The notes under the pieces: generated by a model
The model's database searches: none
Told to the model about the DNA's origin: nothing
Seen by the model: the letters and a program-made list of their open reading frames with translations, nothing else
Assembly (NCBI GenBank): GCA_016271365.2
Contig: CM057453.1
Span: 1,075,097,001-1,075,161,000 of the forward strand
From: Neoceratodus forsteri
Lineage: Eukaryota > Chordata > Ceratodontiformes > Ceratodontidae
Direction of reading: 5' to 3'
Length of the DNA stretch: 64,000 nt
Made by a program: the position numbers and the translations under genes
Shown here: positions 23,101-33,079 of the stretch, piece by piece
Numbering within the stretch: position 1 is the stretch's first letter
How the letters are laid out: each line of letters opens with the position of its first letter

Positions 23101-23582
23101 CATATTTGTCTGAAAACAGGCATCTGACAATAACTGAAGATCCTCTTTTGTACTGAAGTGGAAAGGCCAGTGAATGGCCAGAGCTGACTGCAGTGGCACT
23201 GATGTACCTCACATACCCACCCTCCAGTGTAAGTGTTGAGAGGGTATTCAGCTCAGCAAGTGCAATAATCAGGGATCGTCGGACAAATCTGTCTCCTGCA
23301 AATGTTAGCTTGCTAACATTCATTAAAATAAATGAGAGGCACATACCAGCACAGACTGCAATCTTGGTATTCGTACCCCGGCCTAGTCATGGTGGTCTTG
23401 CTGACGTGGAAATGGAGCATCCTGGTGGCACTGGCAGTGGCTGCCTGAAACGGCCCACCACTGACGTAGATGATGACACAATGGAGAAAGAATTTCCCAG
23501 TGGTCAGACTTCAGACATCGATGACTGTGATGGCAACTTTCTTTATGAGGATGATGACATGGTTAATGTTGGCAGGTTTTAA
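20106..23582 (+). pseudogene. hAT transposase with BED zinc finger, decayed
   Basis: An ATG at 20106 opens 307 codons of Ser/Asp-rich low-complexity sequence leading into a BED finger. The finger has SLVWDFFVQDANDDSVVICQ near residue 280, then CQVC, a TGA at 21027, and GGQHKHLKNRH beyond it. After several frame changes the RNase H-like core follows: MDMWTSGKTAG near 21830, ITSDNGSNVVKC near 22110, and PCMAHCLNLVVQEF, a conserved hAT block, near 22170. VTRWNSTLYMAERL follows near 22350. The C-terminal dimerisation region reads YLTYPPSSVSVERVFSSAS near 23210. In hAT enzymes these parts bind the ends and cut and paste DNA. Stops near 21027, 21573, 21708, 22278, 22572 and 22758 destroy the frame. 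Confidence 0.9.
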
Positions 23583-23607
23583 CTGACTTTTTAAAAGGCG
23601 GTGTGCC

Positions 23608-23812
23608 CCCCTGGACCACCACCACCGGGACTGATGTTAGCCACTGCCACCGTGAGTCTGTCTGACCCCCGGACCACCACCCCCGGGAGTGATGTTAGCC
23701 ACTGCCACCACTGCCACCATGAGTCTGTCTGACCCCCGGACAACCACTACCACTGGGACTGATGTTAGCCACTGCCACCACTGAGCCTGAATCTGTCCGG
23801 ACCACCACATCC
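23608..23812. repeat. Minisatellite, three copies of about 65-70 bp
   Basis: Just after the transposase stop the units share ggaccaccac, then gatgttagccactgccacc, then gagtctgtctgaccccc. The copies differ by short insertions of cactgccac. Together with flanking AT-rich DNA this is hAT 3' noncoding sequence. Confidence 0.8.
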
Positions 23813-24872
23813 ATCAGCCACAGACACAAATCTTCTTAATATTTAAACCATAAAGTGAGTATGTGTACTCATATTTGTTATGCTGCTTCACTTCCTTTAG
23901 TTGTATGTTTTGTTTTCTGTAGCTTTTCAGAGCCGCAATGGTAAAACACATACGGTACACTTCTTTTGTTTCTTTTACAGGGTAACAAAAAAAGGCTCCA
24001 CCGCTAAAACTCGTTGGAAATGGTACTGTAGCTGTACCGTACAGAGAAGAAGCGATGTAATATCCATGTGAAATCCATTCTGGTAAGTATGAAGTTTTTA
24101 TTTCATCCATTTCGTTGTTTTGTAAAGACTGCAGCAAATATTGCACACAGGTTGTGTTAGCTGACAAGATGTGGGTTTGAAATGTAGCTTGACTTTAGAT
24201 TGAGATTTGAGAACCAGAGAGGGACACATAACAATTAAGCTGTAAGAAGTCATTAATTTATTTTTTTAGGAAACTTCTAGATGCTTTGTTGCTCTGTCAA
24301 AGTGGCCTTATCCAATAAAGTTCTTCAACATCAGGCAACCCTTCCCCGAGCTTGGGCACACATGCAATACGCAGAAGTCATTTCATTAGATGACCATCGT
24401 TAACAACCGGATTCCAGAAGGATGCTGATGAAATCTGTGAAGAAGTAACAAAATAAGAAACCATTACAGACAAACCTGCAAATATGATTCCCCCCACCCG
24501 CCCCCCAAAAAATACTTACCTTCATGTGCTTCAGAGTTATCCATTTCCAATTTCAGCGCATAAAATTCTCATTGAGCACTGGAATGTGCACACCAACAGT
24601 TTCAGTGTGACCTGTGATGCAGATCAATACCATGAGTACATGTCCATGTCAACCCCCCCCACCTACAAAATACACAACACAACCATATATCTACATATAT
24701 CTACATCTATATATATATATATATATATACTCACCAAGGCTACTATTAGTGTACAGTCAAAGGGCACCCTTCAATCCAGTTGAGTTGATCACATTGCATT
24801 TGCTGGAATCGTCTCGCAGAACACATTGGAGCAGTAAAACAATGCTCACAGTCATCATTTTATACTGGGGCA
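23813..24872. other. hAT 3' noncoding DNA with TA microsatellite
   Basis: No gene is seen. The region includes a run of C followed by catata/tatata repeats at about 24650-24730. Otherwise it is unremarkable AT-rich sequence within the hAT boundaries. Confidence 0.55.
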
Positions 24873-25296
24873 TGTGCTGAAACACTCTCATTCCACTGTG
24901 TTAACACTTGTCAATTTTCTGCACACAAGTAGGATGCATTTTGGGCTGGCAGAAAAAATCTGGGGACTCTGTGCCACTTCTGTGCGCATGACTGAGTGCG
25001 CCATTAATTCTGGAGGACTTTGTATGTGCTGAAACAGGCTCATTTCACTGTGTAATCACTTGTCAATTTTCTGCACACAAGCAGGATGCATTTTGGGCTG
25101 GCAGAAAAAATCTGGGGACTCTGTGCCACTTTTATGTGCATGACTGAGTGCGCCATTAATTCTGGAGGACTTTGTATGTGCTGAAATAGTCTCATGTTGC
25201 TGTGTAACCACTTGTCAATTTTCTGCACACAAGCAAGATGCATTTTGGGCCTGCAGAAAAAATCTGGGACTTTGTGCCACTTTTTTGTGTTCTGTG
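24873..25296. repeat. 152-bp direct repeats, 2.7 copies, hAT 3' side
   Basis: Units start at 24873, 25025 and 25177, an exact 152-bp spacing. Each begins tgtgctgaaa and carries acttgtcaattttctgcaca, then gcattttgggc and gactgagtgcgccattaat. The same phrase, aaccacttgtcaattttctg followed by atgactgag, recurs at 31449-31490 next to the hAT right terminus. The repeats are therefore probably subterminal sequence of the transposon. The third unit is cut by the L2 insertion. Confidence 0.85.
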
Positions 25297-26002
25297 ATTG
25301 TTGCTGTTTTTATTTATTTATTTAATACAAATTGGGTTTACAAACTTTGAGTCAGAGACTCATTTACAAAGGCACCTTGTCGCAGGGGGGGCAGACACCA
25401 AGACAGTTATTACAGTGCAGATTAAAACAGAGGATAACATTACAAGTGCAGTAAAAGGAACATTTAACATACATACACTTAGGTTACATAATGTAGTAGT
25501 TTTAATGTTACTTAGGTTACGTAGTGTTACAAAATTGTGAGTTACACTCATGGATATAGTAGGTCCTCAGAGAGGACAGCGGGTTACATCCCTGTTTGGG
25601 TCTAGTAGGGAAGGAGTGGGTCTGGGGCAGGGAGAGGCTGTTCAGTGTACGTTGTCGAACCAGGGGGCAAGGTGTGTGGGTACCACAGGTTACAACAGGG
25701 GGTTAGTTGCACCTACAACAGCGGGTATTAAAGATATGGTTCCAAAGGGCTGTTTTGAAGGAGCCAATTTTTGGCAAGTTGGAGATGCAGCTAGGGAGGG
25801 AGTTGAACCAGGTGGGGGCTCTGTAGAGGAAGGATCTCTGGGCAAGAGAGGTCTTGGTTCTGGGCACCTTGAAAGTGGCCTTAACAGAGCTATGGGTGGT
25901 GACAGATGATGATGACTGCTGTAGGGAGGTGGAGACCCCTGGGGGGGAGAGTCCTAGCAGTGATTTCTTAGCAAGAAGACAGGTCTGGTAGAGCAGTCAC
26001 TC

Positions 26003-27131
26003 CTAAAAGTTGAGCAGATTGGTGGTAGTATATAGAAGGCAGGTGTGAGTGTGGCTGGGGGCACCGGTCAGGAGCCTACAGGCCTTATTGATGGAGAGTT
26101 GGATTTTGGAGAGGGCAGTGTTGTCAACTGCGGTGGAGATGGGCAAGCCATAGTCCACGAGGAACAAGACAGAGGAGGTGATGGCCAGCCTAAGGGCAAC
26201 CTGAGGTAGGCAGTCCCTGTGCTGGTATAGCAGGCCAATCTGAGAGTTAATGGTAGCTGACAGGGCATTAATGTGGGTGTGGAAGGAGAGGGCAGTACCA
26301 AACTGGAAGGATAGTTGGAGGGAGATGGGATTGGGATGTGAGGCAACGAGGACTGCATCATCAGCATAGAGGAGCATTTTATCAGTACATGAACTGGGGA
26401 GGGTGTTGAGGTAAAGACTAAAAAGCATTGGATCCAGGATGGAGCCCTGAGGGACCCCGGAGCGAACGGGAAGAGTGCTGGAGAGGGAGCCACTGATCTT
26501 GACACACTGGGATCTAGCAGAGAGGTAGCTAGAGAACCAGGAAATGGGACCACCAGAGAAACCAAGTTGGTGGAGAGAGTTGAGTAGAATGGGATGACAG
26601 ACAGTGTCAAAGGCCTTGGAGAGGTCAATGGAGACTGCTCCTGCAAGGCTGCCAGAGTCAAAAGCAGCATGCAGGTGTTTGAAGGATTCCAGAAGAGCCG
26701 TGGTTATACTATGTCCTGGGCAGAAACCATGCTGCTCAGGGCACATAATGTCACACTTGGTTAGGTATTCTGAGAGCTGGATCTACACCACTTTTTCAAG
26801 GGCTTTAGAGAGTGGGGGGAGGATGGAGATCAGCCAGTAATTGTTGGGGTGGACTGGTCCCCTCTCTTTATGTATGGAGTGTGATTTCAGAAGTTTTCCA
26901 AGCACTTGGGAACTGACCCAGGCATAGAGACTGGTTTAGAAGGTCAGTCAGGGGGACTAGGACTTCGTCCAAGATCATACGGAGGATCCTGGAGTTGAGG
27001 GGGTCACTGCTGAGGTTATTGCTGCATAAGGCTTTTAGCAGGCGTGGCCTGGCTTCTTGGGGGGCATAGGGTGCGCAGGTAGAATGGTGGGCAATGCAGG
27101 ACCGAAGGGAGAGAGTTGGAGATTGGGTCAA
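26003..27131 (-). pseudogene. L2 reverse transcriptase domain
   Basis: The main frame (26746-26003) reads QHGFCPGHSITTALL, AVSIDLSKAFDTVCH (the first catalytic Asp region), RSGVPQGSILDPMLFSLYLN and MLLYADDAVLVA (the polymerase box with both aspartates). The end reads LVDYGLPISTAVDNTALSKI. Upstream at 27131-26880 a second frame holds LLNQSLCLGQFPSAWK, with a frameshift between. The enzyme would prime on nicked DNA and copy its RNA. The catalytic box is intact but the full ORF is not. Confidence 0.88.
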
Positions 27132-27357
27132 AGAATCTGCTGGGGAGGACTGAGCTTAGGTCACAGAAGGCAGTGTTAAGGCAATCAGCTATAAGGAGTG
27201 GATCTGTGGTAGAGGATGCCATTGATGGAGAGCTGAGATGGTGGGGGGGGCGGGACTTCCCATTTAGGTCTTTCATATTATCCCAGAAGGTCCGGGCTGA
27301 ACCCCTAGTGGAAGCGAGGGTGGTCTGGTAGAGCTCTGCCTTGGCCCGCCTAATGGC

Positions 27358-28460
27358 TCAAGTGCACTTATTGCATTCTGCATTGTAGGTATGTCTATCA
27401 GATGCCTTTCCAGATTCTACAGCAATGTGAAAGAGATTATCTCTGTTTTTGAGTCTCTGGAGGAGGGGTGGGGTGATCCATGGGGGACTGTATTTTTTTT
27501 TGGAGCGGATCTTGGTGAGGGGGGTGAAAAGGTCACAAGCCTTACAGAAGGCATTTGTGAAGTGGTCAAGAGCTGAGTCAATGTCAGGGGCACGCTGGAT
27601 AGGGGACCAGTCTAGCTGGGCTAGGTATTGTTTTAATTTTCTGAGCCCGCCGGGGCATAAACGGTGGCATAGGGTGGCCTGGGACACTGGCTTCAGAGTG
27701 GAGGATGACCAGAGACAGAGGACTGCGGAGTGATCACTAAGAGAGTCGGGGAGGACAGTGACAACCCGGATTTTGTAGGGACGGTTAGATATAACAACAT
27801 CTAGGAGAGTGCTGGTGCCAGTAGAGTGGTTGAATCTGGTGGGCTGGGTAACTTACTGGGACATATCCAGGGCAGCAAAGGAGTCCCTTATATGGGAGGC
27901 AGTGGAGGCAAGCCAGTTAACATTGAGCTCACCTAGGATGACTTGCTCCACTTTGTGAGGAAGAGATGTGAGGTAGTCAATGAGGGACTGGACCGCTTGG
28001 TTTCGATTCCTTGGGGGTACGTAGGAGACCGTGAGGAAGAGAAGGCCTCGGGTGGGGTCAGGTGTGATTTTTAAGGTGAGGGTTTGGGCTCCATAATCAA
28101 GTTTAGGAGCTGGGAGTGCCTGACCTATAAGAAAGTCCCATACAAGTAGTAAGCAAACACCACCATGTTTGCCTACTCGGTCTTCCCTGTAGATGGTATA
28201 ACTAGGGAGGGTGATAGCGGAGTCATGGGTGGATTTGGAGAGCCAGGTCTCTACCAGTGCAATTATATCAGGTTGATGTTGAATGACCCAGCACTGGAGG
28301 GCAGCAGATTCTTTAGGAGACTGCAAATGTTTAAGGATGCAAAGCGGAGGCCGGTTGCAGTACAGGGTTTAGAAGGGCTGGAAGCCATAGGTCCTGCGTT
28401 TGGGTGTACATTACCAGATAATAATAATAGCAGTGTAATTATTCTGGTTAGTGGCCAGTG
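27358..28460 (-). pseudogene. L2 ORF2 N-terminus and APE-type endonuclease
   Basis: From the N-terminus, a hydrophobic run and a GNVHPNAGP motif lie near 28410. After a frame change come the endonuclease blocks: QPDIIALVETWLSKS near 28270 (with the catalytic Glu of ETW), LPSYTIYREDRVGKHGGVCL near 28190, VSYVPPRNRNQAV and VILGELNVNWL near 27920. The last block has Glu where most L2 have Asp (GDFN). Further on (27687-27358) is the linker to the polymerase, KACDLFTPLTKIRSKKKYSP. The endonuclease nicks target DNA. The ORF is frameshifted. Confidence 0.85.
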
Positions 28461-28839
28461 GCAATGGAGACCCTTGGGTCGACACCCAGCTGAGGACTTT
28501 ACAATCAGGGTGCATGGGATAGATAAAGTGCGAAGGGTGGGAATGGCAGGGGAGGGCTGGAGTGTTGGCAGGGTGGGGGTGCTGGGGGGGTCAGGGGTAT
28601 GTCAAGGGTGGGGGAAGGCCAAGTCACTGTGGGGTAGTCTGGGGATGAGCTTCCTAGTGTGGAGGAAAGGTGCTCTGGTCGGTGTGAGGTCTGTACCAAG
28701 AGGGTAAAGGAGACCAGACTTAGTAATGGAGTGTAGGTACCCATAGCAGCTGAGCAGTAAAGGAAGAGCTCATGATGTCATACTGACATTTTTACAATTA
28801 AAGCAGCATTGCAAGAATGTCCTTCCAGTTTTGAACTGT

Positions 28840-29310
28840 ACTTTTTTATGCTGCTTTACATTGCCACAGCCACCACTAGTTACTTCTGAGTCGTGACTTG
28901 AATGATACGATTCTTTTCACAATTTATGTCTGCTTTACGTACTTGACTACTTTTTTTCATGTATGAAGAAAAAATGAGCACTCCGTCCAATATTGTTCGG
29001 ACCAGGTTTGTATTTATTTGCAGCTGCTTTTCAATAACTATTGTTCCATGGTGTCATAAAACACTGCCTGATGCATAACTGTTAACAACAGAAGTGATAT
29101 ATAACAACTAATTGATGTGATGGAGAAAAGCAGAGGCAAACAATGACAAAGACCTGGTCAGCACCAATTTAAAAGGAATGCTTCTTTCATTATTTCATAC
29201 ATGAAAAAGGTAGTACAGCAGACTCAACTACTGCAAATTCTTGTGTCATTCCAGTCAATCAGGATGTAAGTAAAGGAAGTTGTAAGATAGCATTAAAAAA
29301 TATAGGTCAG
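28840..29310. repeat. Imperfect palindrome, arms about 230 bp
   Basis: The left arm has ggaccaggtttgtatttatt and ctactttttttcatgtatga. The right arm has their complements, cagacctggtcagc region and tcatacatgaaaaaggtagt. Arms meet near 29070. There is no coding frame. It looks like a foldback or MITE-type insertion, or a segment of the hAT itself. Confidence 0.7.
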
Positions 29311-29411
29311 AGTTATCAACAGATTGTTGTGCTGCTGCTTTACAGAGATTCACCACATTACATAGTTATGGAGATGCACATAAACTAATATGTGGGCATT
29401 ACTCCCACTGG

Positions 29412-29952
29412 AATATTTCTTGCTCCACAGAGTGCAATATATTTCTGTGAAAAGCGCCCATAATTTCATTACAGTGAGTCACGTGACGGAGGAATTACTG
29501 ATCAGAAAAGCCACCCACATTCTGCCACCCTTTCTCAGCAACGTTAGGACGTGATGTCAGGGGAGCGCAGGTGCGTGCTCCACTATAGTGAATGTCCGGC
29601 AGCTATCCCAATGTTTCCTTATGTTATAAGGCTGACTTTGTGGTGAAATGTGGGAATATTTCCACTAACAAGGCTCTTCTTACTGGAAACGTGCCCACAC
29701 GTTTCACCACAAACTGACCATTATAACATAAAGAAACATTCAGAAACCTGCCGGACAATCAGATATTCACTGTAAGTAGCAAGCACTCATGCTCTCCCTG
29801 CCATCACGTCCTAATGTTGCTGAGAAGGGAGGCAGAATGTGGGCAGATTTTCAGAACAGGAATTCCTCTGTCACGTGACACACTGTAATGAAATTATGGG
29901 CAGTTTTCACAAAAATGTATTGCACTATGTGGTGCAAGGAAGATTCCACTGG
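29412..29952. repeat. Second long palindrome, arms about 250 bp
   Basis: The arms pair over nearly their whole length. The left arm starts ccactggaatatttcttgct and the right arm ends gcaaggaagattccactgg. Paired internal blocks include cataatttcattacagtg, aggacgtgatg, ccggca and atgttataa, with a short loop near 29675. No frame is present. It is adjacent to, but not the same as, the palindrome at 28840. Confidence 0.85.
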
Positions 29953-30064
29953 AAGGAAAAATGTGTATGATTAAACAATAACAAAGAAAAAACACACAAA
30001 AACAGTACAACACAGTAGTGGGGTGGGATCAGGGGTGGGGGGCAGAAAACAATCCCCTCACTTA

Positions 30065-30835
30065 CTATGGCCGGGGGATGCCATGGTGGTCCAGCAGCAG
30101 GTGCAGCATTGAAACTATTTGCTGCTGCTGTGCTTCTACTCTGTTCACCTGCTGCTGCAAAGCACTGAACCACTCATTATTTTCTTCAAGCACTGCCGAC
30201 ACCAGGCCGATGTCAGATTGTGCTGCAGGGACTGTGGCAGGGTCCATTGCAGTGGGGAATACAAGTAGTGGTGGTGGTGGTGGACAGGGTGGTGCTGGTG
30301 GCTGTGGTGGTGGTGGTGGTGGAGCAGCTGCTGTAGTAGCCCTCCTCCTGCTGTGGCAGTGACTGCGAGGCACAACTCCCACCCCAGCAGCACCCTGGGC
30401 CACTGCCATGGAAGGGCCAGCAGGTTGACACCTGGCTCCTTCCGTGGCAGCCTGCCAGTCTGCCCTGTGGTGGTTCAGCATGTGGGTGTGCTGGACACCA
30501 GTCACCAAATGTGTCCCATGGGGGCCACGGTGCACCAGCACACCACACACACAGCACACCACCACTGTGCTGTCTCCCCCCACACAGTTAAAAAACTCCC
30601 AAACTGGGGAGCTGTGGGGTGGATCAGACACAGTCCTCGCAGGGGCACTAGTCCCACCACCACCTACAAATTCTGGGGCCACCCCCTGTGGTTGTGGATG
30701 CGGTGGAGGGGGTGCTGCTGGAGCCCCAACAGCTGCTGCTACCTTTGGTGGTGGTGGTGGTAGTGGTGGAGAAGGTAGAGATGTGCAGCAGCCACTGGTG
30801 GCACTGGTGCTGCTGCTTCTGCTACTCCTGTTGCT
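30065..30835 (-). CDS. Second BED-finger frame inside the hAT, antisense to transposase
   Basis: An open frame of about 255 codons (stop at 30065, upstream in-frame stop at 30836) has four parts. A Pro/Ala/Ser-rich N-part comes first. Then comes a BED finger: SSPVWEFFNCVGGDSTVVVC with CCVC, then GVQHTHMLNHH. A proline/histidine linker follows. The C-terminus, ENNEWFSALQQQVNRVEAQQ followed by IVSMLHLLLDHHG, looks like an amphipathic coiled coil. The finger resembles that of the same element's transposase (VWDFF...CQVC...GGQHKHLKNRH), including spacing. No RNase H or dimerisation domain follows. No ATG precedes the finger, so a spliced start or decay is likely. It could be a DNA-binding accessory protein, or a fragment of another nested BED element. 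It is not a gene I recognise. Confidence 0.5.
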   Translation of the reverse strand, partial: SNRSSRSSSTSATSGCCTSLPSPPLPPPPPKVAAAVGAPAAPPPPHPQPQGVAPEFVGGGGTSAPARTVSDPPHSSPVWEFFNCVGGDSTVVVCCVCGVLVHRGPHGTHLVTGVQHTHMLNHHRADWQAATEGARCQPAGPSMAVAQGAAGVGVVPRSHCHSRRRATTAAAPPPPPPQPPAPPCPPPPPLLVFPTAMDPATVPAAQSDIGLVSAVLEENNEWFSALQQQVNRVEAQQQQIVSMLHLLLDHHGIPRP

Positions 30836-30969
30836 TCAACAGGGGAAGCAACACCGGCCAGGAGTAGGGAGTGGTCCAACATGTGAGTACCCACCCCCAT
30901 GGTTCATACTCCTCTACAGCCCCACAGGCCAGCGACTCGCCTTCCTAGGTCCATCCTCCCAAGTCCATG

Positions 30970-30971
30970 GG

Positions 30972-31022
<51 letters not shown>
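30970..31022. repeat. CA microsatellite
   Basis: An uninterrupted (CA)n tract of about 50 bp, followed by CA-rich sequence to 31060. Confidence 0.95.
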
Positions 31023-31024
<2 letters not shown>

Positions 31025-31059
31025 GTGGACACACACACGCCACAGTCACACACACAAAA

Positions 31060-31518
31060 CAAAACTTATACAAAAAAATTCACTAACAAAAAAACCCCAC
31101 AAATACAATACAAAAACTAAATAAAGATACAGCTTTTAAAGAAGCTGTTTGTTTTCTTCTGGAACTGAAATGCAACGAAATGGTAACAAGGCAATCAAGC
31201 ACTATAACTCCTCTCCTCTCACAAATGCTTTCTCCCTCTACAAATGCAAAGGAGAAAGTGAAACTGCTTCTGTGACTCCTTCCTTCCTGCCTGGCTAAAG
31301 CATGTGACTTACAGTGCAGCAAGCCATGTGATGTGCCTATTCTTTTTTCACTTCACCTTACTTTGCATTAAGGCATAATGGCAATGTGAAGTGGTAATAA
31401 TAATAATGCAAAGTGAGCACTTTGCAGTGCCCACTTCGCGTTGTGCTCCGCTAACCACTTGTCAATTTTCTGCACTGCTATGACTGAGCAGGCGGATTAA
31501 AAATTTGCTGCATCTCTA
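31060..31518. other. hAT right-end noncoding region and terminus
   Basis: No gene is seen. From about 31340 the sequence repeats the themes of the left end (cttcaccttactttgc, gcccacttcgcg). It then carries the aaccacttgtcaattttctg phrase of the 152-bp repeats and ends catctcta before the target duplication. Confidence 0.7.
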
Positions 31519-32165
31519 GCTGCCAGGTGTCCTGAGCAAGTTTTAACAACCATGGCTCTGAGTCCTGCAACAACTTAATTATTCCTGTCACTGATTTTGT
31601 AATACAGCCCAGTTTCTATATGAGAGCCAAAAAGTTCTCTAGCAGGTTAAGGGGATGCAAGGCATGTCGTTTAACCTCTGGGCTTGCAAGAAAGTATCTT
31701 CCCTGTGGGTATCTCAAAAGTCTCTGTGTTCCAAGTCAAACTCCACTTGTATTTCTGGAAAGGATTCCAAAGTATCTGTGTTTGGATTTATTATTCTGCC
31801 TAGGGAGTTAATACTTCTGACATCCCATCTTTGGAACCCTGGGTCCTGCTGTCATATCGTACAATCTGGAAAGTGTGCCAGGCTCACTAGGGGGCTGATA
31901 GCATTGGACACACCCAGATGTTTATGGATTGTGTCCCAATACTTCAATGAATGTTTCACCCATGGGTTTTGTAAGTGCATAAAATTAGCTGATGTCAGGC
32001 AGGAAATGGGTAATGTTTCTTACCACTCCTCTGGTAGGCTTGTGGCCCCCAGTTCCATTCAACCTGTTTTCTTCTGTCTAATAAGCCACTGCATCTCCAT
32101 AGCTGCCTGTGCAGCCCAGTAGTAATACATGAAATTGGGGAGACCCAGACCAATGCTGTCTTTGT
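31519..32165 (-). pseudogene. L1 ORF2 C-terminal piece 1
   Basis: Read on the minus strand from 32165 down: IGLGLPNFMYYYWAAQAAME, a hallmark of the region after the L1 polymerase, then HLQNPWVKHSLKYWDTIHK and ISPLVSLAHFPD, and a degraded stretch ending at the hAT. The first 8 bases (31519-31526) are the hAT target duplication. The continuation lies at 18773-18568. Several stops mark it as dead. A second T-rich L1-type tail at 32168 may mark where another L1 copy joined. Confidence 0.82.
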
Positions 32166-32167
32166 GT

Positions 32168-33079
32168 TGTTTTTTTGGGAAATTTTATTTATAAATTTTG
32201 CAAGTACCATCTTACAAACAAGTATACACAGATAGATAGCACACATCCATTTTTAAATAAAACAATCTCTTACAAATAATAATTATCAGACAATACCCCA
32301 ATAGGTACCTCGTGGGGGAAATACTAATAAAATTAATACAGTTATATGTTTAACATTTGCATGCAGCCTAGGAACTCTACAGGGATTTAGATTTAGGAAA
32401 AAGATTTTATTAAAAAGACTCCATTATTAACATAATGACCTGAATGGTCTACATAATCCCCATTAGTATAGCAGAAAATATACTTGTTCACTGTTTTTTC
32501 CCCAAACTCTGAGAAAGAGTGAACACTACCTCTTGTATAGGTACATTTGCTAGGCACTTTAAGACATATAAAGTAACATGGTTCAGTGTAGTTAACATAG
32601 ATGGAACAAGACAGAACAGGATAATATACTTAACACCCTGGGTTACAGGCTACAGGAGCAGAGTTTTGAATGTCCATGAAACATTACAAAATTAGAATAA
32701 AAAAAAGCTCTATTGCCTGAGAGTCTGGGTAGAATCAAGAAGAAAAGTCAATATCAGGTCTGGGTACTGATAGATATTGAAGTCTGAGTGTGTGCAGGGC
32801 TCATGCAGTACAAATAAAATGTTCAGCTGTTGAGTAGTGATGGAGATATTAAAGTGGGAATTCACCATCTTCCAGAGAGTTAAACACACAATAGGGGACT
32901 ACATTCCCCACAAAACACATAGGATATAGAATGCCACTTCCTTATCAAACAAAAATCAACAAACAGATCTATACACGATACCCAATAATTAATATATACC
33001 ATGCTAAAGTAGTGTCCCAGGTTACTCACAAAGGCATATTATTTCAGTAGTCCATTCAGTCTCACTCAGACACATCCTC
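32168..33079 (-). other. Probable L1 3' UTR or unassigned spacer
   Basis: No coding frame is seen. The left edge (gtttttttgggaaattttat) resembles the complement of an A-rich L1 3' end, like those at 4196 and 38390. It could be the 3' UTR of a rearranged second L1 whose ORF1 lies next to it, with ORF2 deleted. This is inference only. Confidence 0.35.

Larger units (their letters stand above)
25297..28750 (-). mobile_element. L2-clade LINE inserted in the hAT
   Basis: This is a minus-strand non-LTR retrotransposon of about 3.45 kb. Its 3' end is at 25297 (complement ending in taaataaataaataaaaac) and its 5' end is near 28750. Endonuclease and reverse transcriptase parts can be read in order. 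A hydrophobic stretch with a 2A-like motif precedes the endonuclease. The 3' tail differs from the L2 copies at 17198 and 61690, so this is a separate subfamily. No clean target duplication was found. Stops and frame changes make it inactive. Confidence 0.85.
18774..31518 (+). mobile_element. hAT DNA transposon, 12.7 kb with nested insertions
   Basis: The boundaries are set by an exact 8-bp duplication (gctgccag) on both sides and by terminal sequences of hAT type. The left end is tagtggtgggtgaag and the complement of the right end is tagagatgcagcaaa, imperfect inverted repeats of the common TAG.G.TG pattern. Inside are a 1.3 kb 5' region, a BED-finger transposase remnant, 3' minisatellite and 152-bp repeats, an L2 LINE, two long palindromes and an antisense second BED-finger frame. 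Subtracting the L2 leaves about 9.3 kb, long for hAT, so part of 28.8-31.1 kb may be a further insertion. It lies within L1 ORF2. The transposase is dead. Confidence 0.9.

Noticed and set aside
24873..25296. CRISPR-like array
   Set aside because: Three near-identical 152-bp units have no unique spacers, and the genome is eukaryotic.
26068..26670. Second 200-codon minus-strand frame over the L2 polymerase
   Set aside because: It is an out-of-phase shadow of the polymerase frame, Ser/Pro/Leu-rich with no motif.
30444..31124. Plus-strand frame of 226 codons with Gly-rich and Thr-His repeats
   Set aside because: It is the antisense of the BED-finger frame plus translation of the CA microsatellite. 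No domain is present.
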